DNA from: Annona cherimola | Taxonomy: Eukaryota > Streptophyta > Magnoliopsida > Magnoliales > Annonaceae | DNA length: 64,000 nucleotides | Direction of reading: 5' to 3' | Assembly (NCBI GenBank): GCA_030490835.1 | Contig: CM059971.1 | Span: 54,112,012 to 54,176,011 of the forward strand | Shown: positions 27,621 to 40,094 of the stretch, piece after piece | Layout of the letters: every line of letters begins with the position of its first letter | Numbering within the stretch: position 1 is the first letter of the stretch | Translations under genes and position numbers: made by a program | Notes under the pieces: generated by a model | The model's database searches: none | What the model was told of the DNA's origin: nothing | The model's input: the letters and a program-made list of their open reading frames with translations, nothing else

Positions 27621-29727
27621 ATCTCTACTAATAGTATTTAAAATTGTTTATTTTATTAGCATACCAATTTTTATCTAAATTGGATGTGTGTGGGCCCCAT
27701 ATGAAAATAGTACAAATTCAATAGAATAAAATAGTGTGATGTAAATAACAAATTTAAAATTATTTTTTAACATGTGACTTATCTAAGAAATAATTTATAT
27801 ATAAATAAATGATTATGGAAAGTATTAATACATTTTAGTAAATGCTGGATCCTTTTGGGGGAGGGGGTTGTGTTGCTCTTACTCATCTCCTCTCTTGTTA
27901 TAGATTCGATTATTTGCAGAGGAACATGATCAAGTAAAAAATCTTTATCTTTCAACGACCTTCCTTTGTTTGGCTCACACATATACATAAGCCCTATGGA
28001 TTGTTGTGATTTGTTGCCTTTGTTTCAAGTGAATCACTTTTCAGGAGTACATCTAATTGTTAGATAGATTCATGTTACAATGATTTTAATGGGCTGAAAT
28101 TTCCACTCTTAGTTGTTCGTATGGATTGAAATTTCCACTCTCAATTATTAATGACGAAAAACAAAGGTGCAACGATGGTAATTGAGAAAAGTATAAAAAA
28201 ACTAATGGATTTAAGACTATTTTCCTAGTCATCTACATTAGAAAATATTTCGAACCTGCAATGTAGTGCTTCCATCACTTCCTTTGCCTCTTTGCTTTTT
28301 ATCAACACACGTGATGCTTTCTACGTTATCGGAAAAATGATTAGTAATAAAGAAAAAAGATGTATGAGACGCCCTAAACCCATATGTCGCTAATATTAGG
28401 CCTAAGTATTGTTTTACTAGAATAACATCTCTAAATAGCATGCTAAATTTCTATCATAATTTTAGAAATTAAAAATTTTAAATTATTTATCTAGAAAACA
28501 AACAACAGGGGTTGTCATTTTCCTTGTAGCAATACATTTAGAGTAGCAAATTGACACACAAGTGAAATCATACTAACATATTTAATTAAGTACCATGTTA
28601 ATTTCTAAATTAGAATGCTAATTTTAAGAATCCTAAATGTTATCCAAATTCAGTCAACTTCATTACAAATTAGCATGCTATTTTATCCTTGCACATATTT
28701 AAAAATTCATGTCGTCAAAAAGACTGTAAAAGCATGCTAATATAGTTAAGAAAGATTATTTAAAAACTTTAAGCCTTTCTATACTGCATAGATGTGCATT
28801 CTATTTTTTCACATTATTATCTATTAATTTTTTAAATATAGACACTTGTCAAAGTTCATTATTCTAGATATCTTCCACCCACGTTCTTTGATAAAATCTT
28901 ATACCAAATCCACTAAACCTAATTTGGAATTTAGCACTATTTTACTGATTGAATTTTTATTAAGGAAAAGATATTTTGTGGCATGCTAATAGTGAATAAT
29001 ATAAATTTTATGATAGCAATAAATATCAACTAATTAATATTTTCAGACATTATCATTGAAACTATTACTATGAGACTTAACATGCTAATATGGATTAGTA
29101 TTTTAATCCAAATCACATTGAATTTAGATCTGTACTTTTTTATTCTTAGTACACTCCCCAATCACAATTTTTATTCCTTTAATATTTGAATTTATCTTTA
29201 ATTTTGGCTTGCAAAAGTTTCTTCTTTATTCGAATCAACTAGTTTTCAATATGGTTTTTTCTTATACTTCTCAAACAGTTTGAAGTAAATTGTGGTCAAT
29301 ATATGAAGTAAGCCCAAGCCAAAAAAGTTGCAATTTCTAAAGGACAAGGCTTAGTGGCAGCATATAGTAGCCAACTTAGAAGAAAGAAAAATTTCAAAGC
29401 AATGTAGAGGACAATCATGAAAAGACATTATACTTCAAGGACATACATTCATCATTAATTTATGAATAGAAATTTCAGTGAAGACCTATTGTGAAAATAA
29501 ATTCTAGTTAAGACTGATTATAAAGAGAAGTTTATTTTAATAGGACTTACATGATTTCGGTTAAACTATATTTCAACTTATGTTAGTTAGGATTGAAATT
29601 TTCTTCATTTAGACAATTTATTTATAGATTTAATTCATAGTAGTAATTATTGTTAAACTTATTGTATTCACGTAGTAGAGAACTTGCTATTTCAGACTTT
29701 TTGTCTTATTTGTTATGTGATTTTGCA
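27621..29727. other. AT-rich intergenic DNA, no gene
   Basis: No supported coding or RNA gene. The tetranucleotide-rich phrase gcatgctaa recurs irregularly between 28430 and 29110 without a constant period. Confidence 0.6.
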
Positions 29728-30165
29728 GAGTGTGAATATCAATAAGCTCTATTTTTTAATTTGGCATGTTGTGTTTACTAAAAAATTTGTCCAAGAATTA
29801 TCTAGGGGCTTTATAGGACTACGTATTGCTTATGCATGTTGTGTTGAATAACAAATGTATTATAGTGACTTTGCTGGATTTCAGTGACTTTGTAGGATTT
29901 TTGTGTGTATCAATATGCTATTTTTAAATGAGCATGTTGTGTTGAAAGAACTATAACCAAAGATGTTTATATCAACAATGTTTGAATGAGCATTTTGTGT
30001 TGAATGAACTATGTCTAGGGATGTGAATGTCAGCATTTTATATTTTAGATGAATACATTGTATTGAAAGACAACTATGTCTAGGGAGCATTCGAGCTCTG
30101 TACTTGAACTATCATCATACTGTTTATAAAATGAGCATGCTATATCGAAAGACAATTGTGTTTAG
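29728..30165 (+). repeat. Degenerate tandem repeat, about six units of 55-85 bp
   Basis: The recurring order is tagggatgtgaatatca, an AT spacer, aaatgagcatgttgtgttga, then agaactatgtc. Units start near 29728, 29795, 29890, 29960, 30015 and 30080. Units 3-6 are the clearest. They differ enough that the array is old. Confidence 0.65.
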
Positions 30166-30167
30166 GG

Positions 30168-30750
30168 TGTTAGTCCCGCTAACTTGGCTTAAACTAAGAG
30201 GAGAATGGTGAAATGAGTTTATAAAAATGTCTTTGGTCTAAGTATTCGCCCCTTCGTAATTTTAATTCTTCTTGAATAAAATGTATTAAGTAACAAATTG
30301 AGAGTTGAAGCAAAAAAGAAAAGACACAAGGAAATGCAGAGATTTTTATAATGGTTTAAGTAACTCCTTACTCTATTCTTTCAAGCATACACTCTTTATG
30401 TCTTAAATTCTACTATAGATCTGAATTACAACTTAGAGCATACATTCTCTTCTAGATTCTACCTCTCAAGCGCTTTACACACTCCACACAAATTGTTGGT
30501 GAGCATTGCTCCCACTAATCCTCTATGTCAAACAAATTTCCTTAGTCTCCAATACCAAGTTAATAATTACAATCAAAGATAGATAAAGAGAAAGCCTATA
30601 CTTTACAAGAGGTGTAGAAAGAAGAAGTGAAGCAAGCTCTTGAGTTGTAGTAGAAAGATGAGTCATGAAGCTTTTCATTGTTGGGTTATAGAGCTTAACT
30701 TGAAACCATGTGTAAGTAGCCTTTAATGCTTTTTTTTTTGATTGGGTCTT
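30168..30750 (-). mobile_element. Divergent copia LTR fragment
   Basis: It starts tgttagtcccgctaacttgg, parallel to tgttggtcccgagttaatgg at 32150. It then follows the same order as a minus-strand SIRE-type LTR: a stretch like tttttataatggttt, then ttcttctagattctacctct, then the U5-like block. It is far more diverged than the other copies, and the U3 half is missing or replaced near 30750. Confidence 0.65.
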
Positions 30751-32149
30751 ATGAACTAAACAGGTCAAATCGCAAATCAAAGTATATCCAAGTTTTAATG
30801 ATTAAAAACCAAATTTGAGAATATTAAGGTACTAATGTGTTTGATTTAATATTTGAAGTTAGAATTTTGGAACTCAAGTAAAAACAATTCAAGTTGCAAT
30901 GCCAAGTTAACCTCAGTATCGATTTGAGTCAAGTCGTGTGATACCCAAACCCAAGTAGGGCTCATACATGTGCATTTGGCATATAAATATGACACATGTA
31001 TTATTTAAATGATTTATAAATGATTTTAAAGATTTGATGAATTATTACAATTAGGATTAATGATTAAAGATGATGATTAATTTAATCGCCCAGGCCCAAT
31101 GTGGGTTAATATGACCAAGGTGGCTTAATGAGAATTAGAAGATGTAAATAGGTAATGAATAATTAATTTATTTGTTATGATTTAATTAATAGAGGTTATG
31201 ATGATAATTATAGAATTAATTTGAAAAATGCTAGAAAATTTATAACTTGACGCCTATAAGGCAGATTGAGACGAAATTTGAAAGGTAAGCACATGATTAT
31301 GTGCCCAATCTTATGAATGGATTGGATTATGAAAATTGTGATAGAATTAGGGTGATAATTATTTATTTTCATCCCAAATCCAAAAGTTAATTTCAAATGA
31401 CTATAACTTAAGATAGAAAAGTCGTTTTGAGATGAAATTTGAGATGAACGGATAAAATGACATGGTGAATATTATGGAATGATTTTATTAAGCTAATTAT
31501 CATGAGAGCATGCTTAATCATAAAGTAACATGCATTCATGAAAAAGAAAGAGCCTTAATGGTCTGGTTTAATGCTCAACGCGAGGTGTCAAATGGTGGTA
31601 TTTTTGGCTTGATTTTGTGAATTAAATTAAATCCTAAAATCCATGATAAAATACCATGGTTAAATGCATGGATAAGGAGGCTAATGGTGTAGCTACAAGA
31701 GGCCATGGAGGTGGCATGGTGTGGACGTCCAAGGGGTTTTCCCCTTTGATTTTTTTGATTTTTTTAATATGCTAAATGAGCATCTAAGTTACCTATGCAC
31801 CTAGGGCAAGTAATGAACATTTAATTAAAGTAGAAATTGTGGCATAAAATGCCAAAAAAAGGGGCTGCATGGGACATTCTCTACATGGACAGCTATATAG
31901 CTCTTTAATGAGTTGATTTGATGAATTTTTTACCTTAGATAATTACCCATTTTACTTGGATGTGAATATGCCATGTCAACAAGGGATAAGTATGCTTTAA
32001 TTTACCCTCAAATGATGTGTCAAAATGGGCCCCACAAGATGGAAAAAAATCAGATTTATACACATGAAAGGGGGCATACTTGCACGTTCCTAGAAGGGAG
32101 TTTAGAGAGAGAAAATTCTCTCCCAAGCAAGGCAGTTGCTGGACGTCCC

Positions 32150-33842
32150 TGTTGGTCCCGAGTTAATGGCAATTACCCAAGAGGGGAGGGGTGAATTGGG
32201 TATTATGAAAATTTAAAACTTAAACATAAACTTTTACCCCGGATTAATCTAGTCCCCTTTATGAAGAAACAAAATGGAATGCAATATAATGTAGAGAGCA
32301 GAAATAGAAATCAACACACAAGATTTTATAGTGGTTCGGGCAACCTCCCTACTCCACTCTTCCAAGCTCACACCTCTTGTGACTTGGGTTCCACTATGTA
32401 TTCCACGAATACAACTAGAGTCTCTACTTTCTTCTAGATTCTAGCTCTAGGAGGCATATACAACCAGAGCCTCTGCTCTCTTCTAGATTCAAGCTCTAGG
32501 GGGCATATACAATCAACACAAGTAGGTGATGAGTTATACTCCAATCACAATTCTACTTGCAATGTCTTGGTTTGAATCACCAAACTCAAACCAAGCACTA
32601 AAACAATCAATAATGTAAAAATAAAGAAGATCTACACTTTACTGAGTTATGTAGCAAGTTTCAGCTTGAGGAAGAATCTGTAGGAGCAACCGATTGTGTT
32701 TCGTTGAAGCAAATCGCAACTTTGAAGTTTGTTCTTCCTTTGAAAGTGTATAGATCACTCAAATTTAGAGAAGAGCAAATAAGAACTCTTGCTTGTACTT
32801 CTTTCCTCTCTTTAGACTCTGTCTTGTGTCTATTCACGTTTGCTTGAGTGTCTATATATAAAGGAGGGAAGATTTTGAACGTTATAGAGGTGGTTGGCGC
32901 GTAATAAATGTTCCAACGTTCAAAAATTCGAACGTTACGTCCCCAAGTCTCAGGTGGAGTCGATTTCGTCTGCGACTTCGCCCAAGTCGCATGCTGGAGT
33001 CGACTTCGTGCGCGACTTCGGCTGTTCTTCAGTTTCCAAGTCTGTGTTCTGGGTCGACTTGGTTTCAGACTTGGCCTCAAGTCGATCTTGGAGTCGACTT
33101 GGGGTGCGACTTGACCATCTTCTTGTGCCAAAACAGTTTGATCCTTGTTGATTCACCTCTTGCTTGCTTAGCTTCTTTCCTTCAATAATAGAAGCATTAT
33201 TTTGTTCTGGATTGGCTTCAAATCTTGTAAACCTTGTGAATCTTGGAGGACTTGAAACTTGTATGGTCAAATCTTCTTTGATTTGGAATGAATTCATGTA
33301 CCTTGCTCGCTTTAAATTTGTATTTGTCTTCATATCTTGAGTTGTCTTCATCTTTGAAATGAGCTTGAACCTTTAACTTGGGCTTGAGAAACTCAAGTCG
33401 ATCTTGGGGTTGACTTCATATGCGACTTGGCTTCAAGTCGCAAGTGGAGTCGACTTCGTCTGCGACTTTGGATGTTCTGTCCCCAAAATCAACACTGGAA
33501 GAAAATGTGTATTTTCAAGTCGATACTGGAGTCGACTTCGTCTGCGACTTGGCTTCCAAGTCGCAAGTGGAGTCGACTTCGACTGCGACTTCGGATGTTC
33601 ATCTTCCAATTTCAAATATGTTCATCAGGTACCTGTTGAAGTCGTATGTGGAGTCGACTTCGAGATCGACTTCACCCTAAGTCAAAGTTGGAGTCGACTT
33701 GGGAATCGACTTGGCTGTTTTTTCATTCCTTAAGACATTCAATAAAACTATTAGTAATCATTTCATACTCAAATTTATATTTGTTAATCATCAAAACTTA
33801 TGCTTTGGTCAATTTGTTTTGTTTTAACTATTGTTTCCAACA
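32150..33842 (-). mobile_element. copia solo LTR inserted in gypsy LTR B
   Basis: In plus coordinates it runs TGTTGGTCCC to TTTCCAACA, with a perfect target duplication GTCCC at 32145-32149 and 33843-33847. It carries many GTCGAC-centred inverted repeats (32960-33710), a TATA-like tctatatataaagg at 32851-32864 and the duplicated tctagattctagctcta block (32430-32510). No internal region remains. Confidence 0.95.
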
Positions 33843-36040
33843 GTCCCCAGTTCAGCAAGGGAGAAGGGAGAAAAATGAAGAAAAAGAAGAAGAAAAAAAG
33901 AGGAAAGGAAGGAAGGAAAGAAAGGAATCCAAATTGGGAAATTTGGATCAAAGATTGCTTAGATTCAAGTAAGTATGGATTGAGTTTTGGGTTCTTTAAT
34001 TCTAAGTTTCTTACTTCTAATTATGAGTCATGAATTTGATTCATAATGAACCCTTAAAGGATGATTTATGATTCCCTTAATTAGGGTAGTGAATGAGGAT
34101 TGAATGGTAGAAATGAATTCAAGGGTTCAAAGAGGTTAAGTTGGATGTTAGTGGTGATTATGATGCCTAAACCTAGCTGGAATTTTCTTAATCCCTTATT
34201 TTAAGTTGCTATTTTGATTAATTCTCATGATTACATTATGGTTCATGCTTTTATGAATTATATATGTTGATTTGGGCATAAGATATGAACCTTAGAAAGG
34301 ATGGAACTTAGGGTTAAGTATTTGACCCGATTTTTCACTTTTTATGTTAAGTATGATAAATGGATTAGCCTAAATGATATATGGATGATTTATAGGGTAA
34401 AGTACCCTAACTTAAGGATCCTTTGGACGTCCTACATGGGGTGGAAAAGATTGCCCTAAATCTAATTTTTTGAGCACATACATAGGGACGTCCAAATGGG
34501 GTGAAAATGGTACCCTATATGCATGAGATGCTGTTTTATAAACAACTAAATTATGGATGTTTTAGAGGGTAAAATACCCTAGATTTAGGGTACTTTGGAC
34601 TTCCAAAATAGGTTGGGAATGTTTGCCCTAAATCTGATTTTTAAGAGTATGCATAGGGATGTCCGAAGAGGGGTGCAAAGAGTACCCAAAACATATATGA
34701 AAGTTGCTATTTTGGAAGCAACCAATTTATGAATTTTAAATATGTGATATTAACCTAAATTTGGGTTAAAAAAAGCATGATTAATTTCTGGAACTTATGA
34801 TTAAAAATCTGTTTGGATTTAAGTATCAAAAGAGACGTTGAAAGGGTGTAAAACGGGTCCCAAAGTTACTGTTTTAGAACCCTATGATAAATGGATTAAA
34901 ATTCCATAAATAAACCTTAAATTATGTGTTAATTAAGGAGTTTAATCATGCTGAATTAGGATGCAAGTTTCTATTTTGAAAAATTTTAACAAACACATAA
35001 AATATGTGTCGTAAGATGGGTATATATGGAAGGATATGTATGGATAAATGATAAATGACATATGTGATTTTCTAAAAAGAAAAAATGCATGAAATTATGA
35101 TAAAATTCATGTTTATGTTTCTGTTTTGATCATTAATGATAATCTCAAATTTTAAGATTAATATATGAAGCCTAAAATGTCAAATATGTGCTTAAAATGA
35201 CCACCGACGTAGGAAATGTGAAAAATACATGAAAAATGATAAATGGAAGGTAATGAACCCCCATATGATGATAAATGAATGGTTATTATGTATATGAATG
35301 AATACCCTACATATGGGTTTAGAACATGATATGGGATGGATGGTGTGATGCACAAGTATGTGCTACATTTGTGCACCCGACTTGGAATTCAAGTGGGTTA
35401 TGTATGTTAATGATTTATGGGTTGAAAAAATAAGTTGTATGCAAGCAAATGGGAATTCTATGAATGCGATGTCATTCTTATGTGTATAGGCGAAGGCAAA
35501 GAAAATCCTGATACGGAAAGCTAAGGCGAAGCAGGTAAGCAAGCAGCTTTCTAAATGATTTTTGGCTTTCTCAAAATTATGATATGATAAAATGATTGTC
35601 AATGATGTTCTAAATGTTTTGAAGCATTTTTGCAATTGATTGTTGAAATTATTTCCAAGTTATTTAAGGATGGTCATTCCTTTAGTTCAATATGTGTTGA
35701 AATACTATTTCAATTGTGATAAATGATTTATAACATGTTTTATCAAATGATGATGAAAAATAATGCTTTAAGAGTTTATGAATGAAAAATCATGCTAGCA
35801 TGTCAAGGATCATGTTTATGACAAGTCACGTGCACAAAGCTTGAGGTCCACCTCAAAGGTGTAAGTGGACCGATTGTCTCCCTTTGGTGCGGTCGAGTCG
35901 CTAAGATAGGCCTAGGGCCGACGGCGCCTCCCTGGAGTGGGAGAGAAGTTGGAGACGGATGGTTGTCTAGCTAGCTTCCATCCTGTGATGTCATGTTTCA
36001 AAATAATGCATTGCATTATTATAGTATACCCATGATGGGT

Positions 36041-36299
36041 ATAAGAATCATGTTTTTATGATTTTTGATTTTTGAAAATCAGTGGCATTTTAGGTAATTT
36101 TAAATTACCTAAAATGCCACTGATTTTCAAAAATCAAAAATAAAAATCTAAAATACTCCAAAAATGGTAAAAATTTATAAAGATGTTAAATACACTTATA
36201 TTAACAGTTTTATAAAAATAAATTAAAAAAAAATAAAAAAATGGGTGTATGCGTCCGGGAGCATAGGATCGAAGTCCATAAGAATCATGTTTTCATGAT
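36041..36299. mobile_element. Hairpin insertion with perfect 40-bp inverted repeat
   Basis: Bases 36061-36100 and 36102-36141 are perfect reverse complements around a single-base centre. The whole segment (about 36063-36277) is flanked by 22-bp direct repeats ataagaatcatgtttttatg(at), at 36041-36062 and 36278-36299, with one mismatch. Removing it makes LTR B the same length as LTR C. The part after the hairpin (gttaaatacactta) resembles the arms of the foldback at 26970-27620. Confidence 0.75.
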
Positions 36300-37561
36300 A
36301 TACCTACGAGTGGGTATAATTTTACTTTCCATGATGTTTTAAATGAAAATTGTTGCCTTTAAAATGAATTGATTGAAAACCTTATAGCTTGCTTATTGAG
36401 TTTCAACTCACATTTTTTTTTCAAACCCAAAGACAGGTGAAAGGAAGAACAAGGCAAGGAGCACAGGTCGAGCTTTGAAGAATGATGAATTTTATGAATG
36501 CCTGTATACGAATTTGTGAATGATTGATTGTATAGCTAAATTATATGATTGTCTTGATGTTTGTATGAGAAATATTCTATGATATGTGGCTATGGATGAA
36601 AAAATTATATAGACAAATGCTAAGGTATGATTTATCATATTATGAATGAATATGAGTTTTATAATATCACATGTGTATATCCAGATTGAATAATGGCCTG
36701 AATGGGCTCATGATGGAAATTGGAATTTGTTTAATGACATTAACTCTTAAGGAGCCAAGATTAAGTAGATAAATATTTAATAAATCCCGCCGTGTGACAG
36801 GGCAACAATCCTGATCATATTTACCAATCAATAACGGTCTCGGAATAAGGCTAATGATGTGATGCTCGGGTTGGGATGCCACAAGTCGATATTTCCAGTT
36901 GACTTCAAACAATTTTTTAGAGAAAAAGAGAAAATTATGGTTGCTTAATAGGTCGAAGTTACACCCCAAGTTGACTCAGCTTCAAACTTAGGTGAAGTCA
37001 CAAACCGAAGTCAACTCAAAATGGGACTTTGGACACATTAGGTGGCCGAAGCCCCATCTAACTGAAGCTTGAGAAACAAAGTTGAAACGTAAGTTGACTT
37101 CGCCATGCGACTTAGGCAAAGTTGAACTCAACGTCAACTTCGAGTTTAAGACTTGAAGCTCTTACAAGAGAAAGATAAAATTTGTCTAAGTACTAGAATC
37201 AAAGTTGCACCCCAAGTTGACTCCACATGTGATTTGGGTCAAGTCTCACATGAAGTCTACTTAGAAGCGAGACTTGAAGAAGAAAAAGTCGAAATAAGGA
37301 AGATTTGAAGTTTGTAAATGTCAACTTTAGTGAAGTCGAAGGCCAAGTTGACTTTGCATGTGACTTAGGTGGAGTTCTAAGTCCAAGTTGACTTAAAAAT
37401 GAACTTGGAAAAGCACATGAGGAAGACCAACTATTCGAAAGCATTTAGAAAACTAAAGTTATAAGTCAAGTCGATTTCAGTATGCAACTGGGTGAAGTCG
37501 CAGTTGAAGTCGACTTTAGATGTAACTTGAGTCGTAACGGTCATAAATTTTTGAACGCTAA

Positions 37562-37920
37562 TGTGGCGCCCCAAACCGAGACGTCATATCCTTACCTCAA
37601 GATCTTATTGATTGATAAATATGAATCATGATTGTTGCCCTGATCACACGGCGAGTTCTTAATTGGATCTCGTCCAAAATTTTTTGTATCATCATTCATT
37701 GCTTTACATTTTACATCATTCATCTTACGAACGGCAATAAACTTGTAATAAAATTCATATTTCATTTCATTGCATCTCAACATATTTTTCTACAATAAAA
37801 GTCTTCCTGACTTAATCCTGACATTTTTCATTCATACAAACATACATTCAATAATTGGATACATATAGAACTTAAAATTCTAATTAAGTTCACATACACA
37901 TCATCATACCTTAGAGCTTT
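37562..37920 (-). mobile_element. gypsy LTR end running into assembly gap
   Basis: It starts TGTGGCGCCCCAAACCGAG in plus coordinates, the outer end of a minus-strand gypsy LTR, and shares gattgttgccctgatcacac with the LTRs at 39156 and 44714. The left neighbour 37557-37561 (gctaa) is the expected target duplication, but its partner is lost in or after the N run. After the gap the copia LTR resumes, so most of this insertion is not represented in the assembly. Confidence 0.8.
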
Positions 37921-38020
37921 NNNNNNNNNNNNNNNNNNNNNNNNNNNNNNNNNNNNNNNNNNNNNNNNNNNNNNNNNNNNNNNNNNNNNNNNNNNNNNNN
38001 NNNNNNNNNNNNNNNNNNNN
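37921..38020. other. Assembly gap (100 N)
   Basis: Exactly 100 N are present, a conventional placeholder for a gap of unknown size. It lies inside a nested gypsy insertion, so the true missing length could be several kilobases. Confidence 1.
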
Positions 38021-38783
38021 CACCAACCACCTCCATAACGTTCATATTTTCTTCCCTCTATAAAAGGACCCTCAAATGAACGTGAAAACACAACAAGAGA
38101 ACACAAGACACTACGTTAAAGTTCAAAGAGAGAAAAGAAGTGCAAGAAAGGTTTCTTATTTGCTTTTCTCCATTGTTGAGTGGTCCGTATAAATTCTAAG
38201 GAAGAAGAAAGCTTCAAGTTGCTAGCGCCTTCAACAATATTCATCCACAGCTGCTTCTACAACTTCTTCCTCGAGCTAAATCTGCCTACACAAATCTGTA
38301 AAGTGTAGTTTAATTTATTTCATTGTCTTGTTGTATAAATCTTGATTTAGCTTGGGTAGCTAAGATCAAGTATATGCAAAGTAGGGTGTGATTGGAGTGA
38401 GACTCATCACCTACTTTTGCATGTGAGTTATTTATGCCCCCTAGAGCTAGAATCTAGAAGAGAGCAAGTGGCTCTAGTTGTATATGCCCCCTAGAGCTGA
38501 AATCTAGAAGAGAGCGGTGACTCTAAGTGTATTCGTGGAATACATAGTGGAACCCAAGTCACAACAGAGTGTGAGCTTGGAAGAGTGGAGTAGGGAAGGT
38601 TTGCCCGAACCACTATAAATCTTGTGTTATATTTCTTTTTACTGCTTTATCTTTATTGCTCTCTAGCTCTTTTCAAAAGGGGATTAATTACTCAAGGGGT
38701 TAAGACTTCATTTACCAAAGAGTTTTTAAAGAACCCAATTCACCCCTCCCCTCTTGGGTTTTGCCACTAACTCGGGACCAACA

Positions 38784-39090
38784 CTTATGTCCCATTTTGT
38801 TGCAAAAGTTACATGCCCCCGGAAGTCTTGGAGTGGGAATCCATGTAGTGGATAGTTCCCAAATTGGTCTTTTGGTCTAAGCAACATGATTCACTTTTGA
38901 TTTAGTATAAATGAATTTTGCTTATTTTTAAAAGTCTCTAGACCATTGATTTTGCTATATTCTTCTTTCTCAAATGTAGAGTACCCAAGTCCTCATTTGT
39001 TGTTTTGGGCGGTCATATTCAAAAACATTTTGACGCTTTCCCCTGGATTAGAGAACTTAGCTAATGATTCATTTTCTTTCTTTAGTCTTT
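38784..39090 (-). pseudogene. copia gag fragment H, downstream part
   Basis: On the minus strand it corresponds to the end of the gag coiled coil (phrases near LAKFSNPGE and KMFLN) and the second zinc-knuckle region, with the same order as 59150-59460 of the tandem copy. It continues at 52927 across gypsy LTR C, which duplicated TCTTT on insertion. It has several stops. Its left side is cut where the + strand copia LTR ends at 38783. Confidence 0.8.
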
Positions 39091-39155
39091 TGCGGCGCCC
39101 CAAACCGAACGACACATCCTAGCCCTTACCTCGGGATCATATTGATTGGTAAACG

Positions 39156-40094
39156 TGTGGCGCCCCGAACCGAGGTGCCTAGAAGCCTTACTCCGGGATC
39201 GTTTTGATTGGTAAACGTGACTCAGGATTGTTGCCCTGATCACACGGCAGGATTCTTTTTTTTTTCATCAATACATGGAAATTTCCCATCATTCATCCAA
39301 TTTGAAATATATTTCACATAACACAGTTATGATAAAAAAACTATTCCATAAACATTTTCATTGGAATAAAAATATTCCTTTCTATCTCAAAATTATCATT
39401 GTTGACTTTACATAAAGTTTACATAAACATCATTTATATCAAAAACTACATAACACTTGGCATGCTGCTTTCATCATCATTTCCTGTCTGTTGTTGAAAA
39501 AGCATGGGTGAGTAATGATACTCAGTAAGCAAGCTATACATAATTTTTCAATCATTTTCATGCATTTCATAAAATGCAAATGCAATGCAGACATAGCATT
39601 CATGACATTCCTTTCGATGCGACGCTAGCTAGGTGCCCATCCCATACATGCTCCCGTTTCAGGGAGGTCGCCGCCGGCCTGGGCCTATTAAGCGACTTGG
39701 CAATAGCGAGGGTCACATCCGGTCCGGTTACTACCTCGACTAAGGCCTATTCCTCGTGCACATGCTCATTCTCATACATATGCCGGCATGATATTTGCAA
39801 ATCATAAATAATTTCATAAAAAGCATTTAATAAATAATTTCACAAAACGAACTTCAGTTCATGTAAAGCAGTTATAGGTATGGCCAACCTTAAATAAATT
39901 TCATAAAGCAACTTGCAAACAATTTCAAGCATTTTGGAAATAATTTGCAAAACATATAACTTGCTTACCTTCTTAGGAGGTGTCTTCGACCTTCTCTTTT
40001 CCTTTTCCTATTCAAGGAGAAATGACATTTTCATTTCTTCTATTCAAGCTGCTTCCCATGCATGTTCTATATTATTTGGGCATTATTTCTTTAC
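39156..40094 (-). repeat. Truncated 3' LTR of the gypsy element
   Basis: It matches 44714-45656 almost exactly up to gcattatttcttta and then switches to integrase coding sequence. It keeps R/U5-like sequence and the outer end TGTGGCGCCCCGAACC but has lost U3 with the TATA region. Confidence 0.9.

Larger units (their letters stand above)
30937..36883 (+). mobile_element. Ty3/gypsy solo LTR B
   Basis: It begins TGTGATACCC and ends GATGCCACA, with a perfect 5-bp target duplication AGTCG at 30932-30936 and 36884-36888. No internal region is present, so it is a solo LTR left by LTR-LTR recombination. Without the copia LTR inserted at 32150-33842 it is about 4.25 kb. Without the 237-bp hairpin insertion it is about 4.0 kb, the same as LTR C. 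The block CGTGTGACAGGGCAACAA near the 3' end is shared with the other gypsy LTRs in the window. Confidence 0.92.
30768..38783 (+). mobile_element. copia LTR split by two gypsy insertions
   Basis: The pieces are about 30768-30936, 36889-37561 and 38021-38783. U3 at the left (caagttttaatgattaaaaacc) matches tgttttgatgattaacaacacc in other LTRs. The middle has degraded GTCGAC-type repeats. The right piece has a TATA-like ctctataaaaggac (about 38056-38069), the duplicated TAGAGCTAGAATCTAGA block (38436-38530) and the exact LTR terminus ccaaca at 38778-38783. It is interrupted by the gypsy solo LTR at 30937 and by a gypsy fragment plus assembly gap at 37562. It is older than both. Confidence 0.8.

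Noticed and set aside
32661..33733. Many overlapping frames with WSRLR, ESTSSAT and KSTP repeats on both strands
   Set aside because: These come from the GTCGAC/TGCGACTT repeats of the copia LTR read in several frames. The same patterns occur in every LTR copy, with no sign of selection for protein.
37828..38106. Open frame of 92 codons on the minus strand
   Set aside because: It spans the 100-N gap, so its openness is an artefact.
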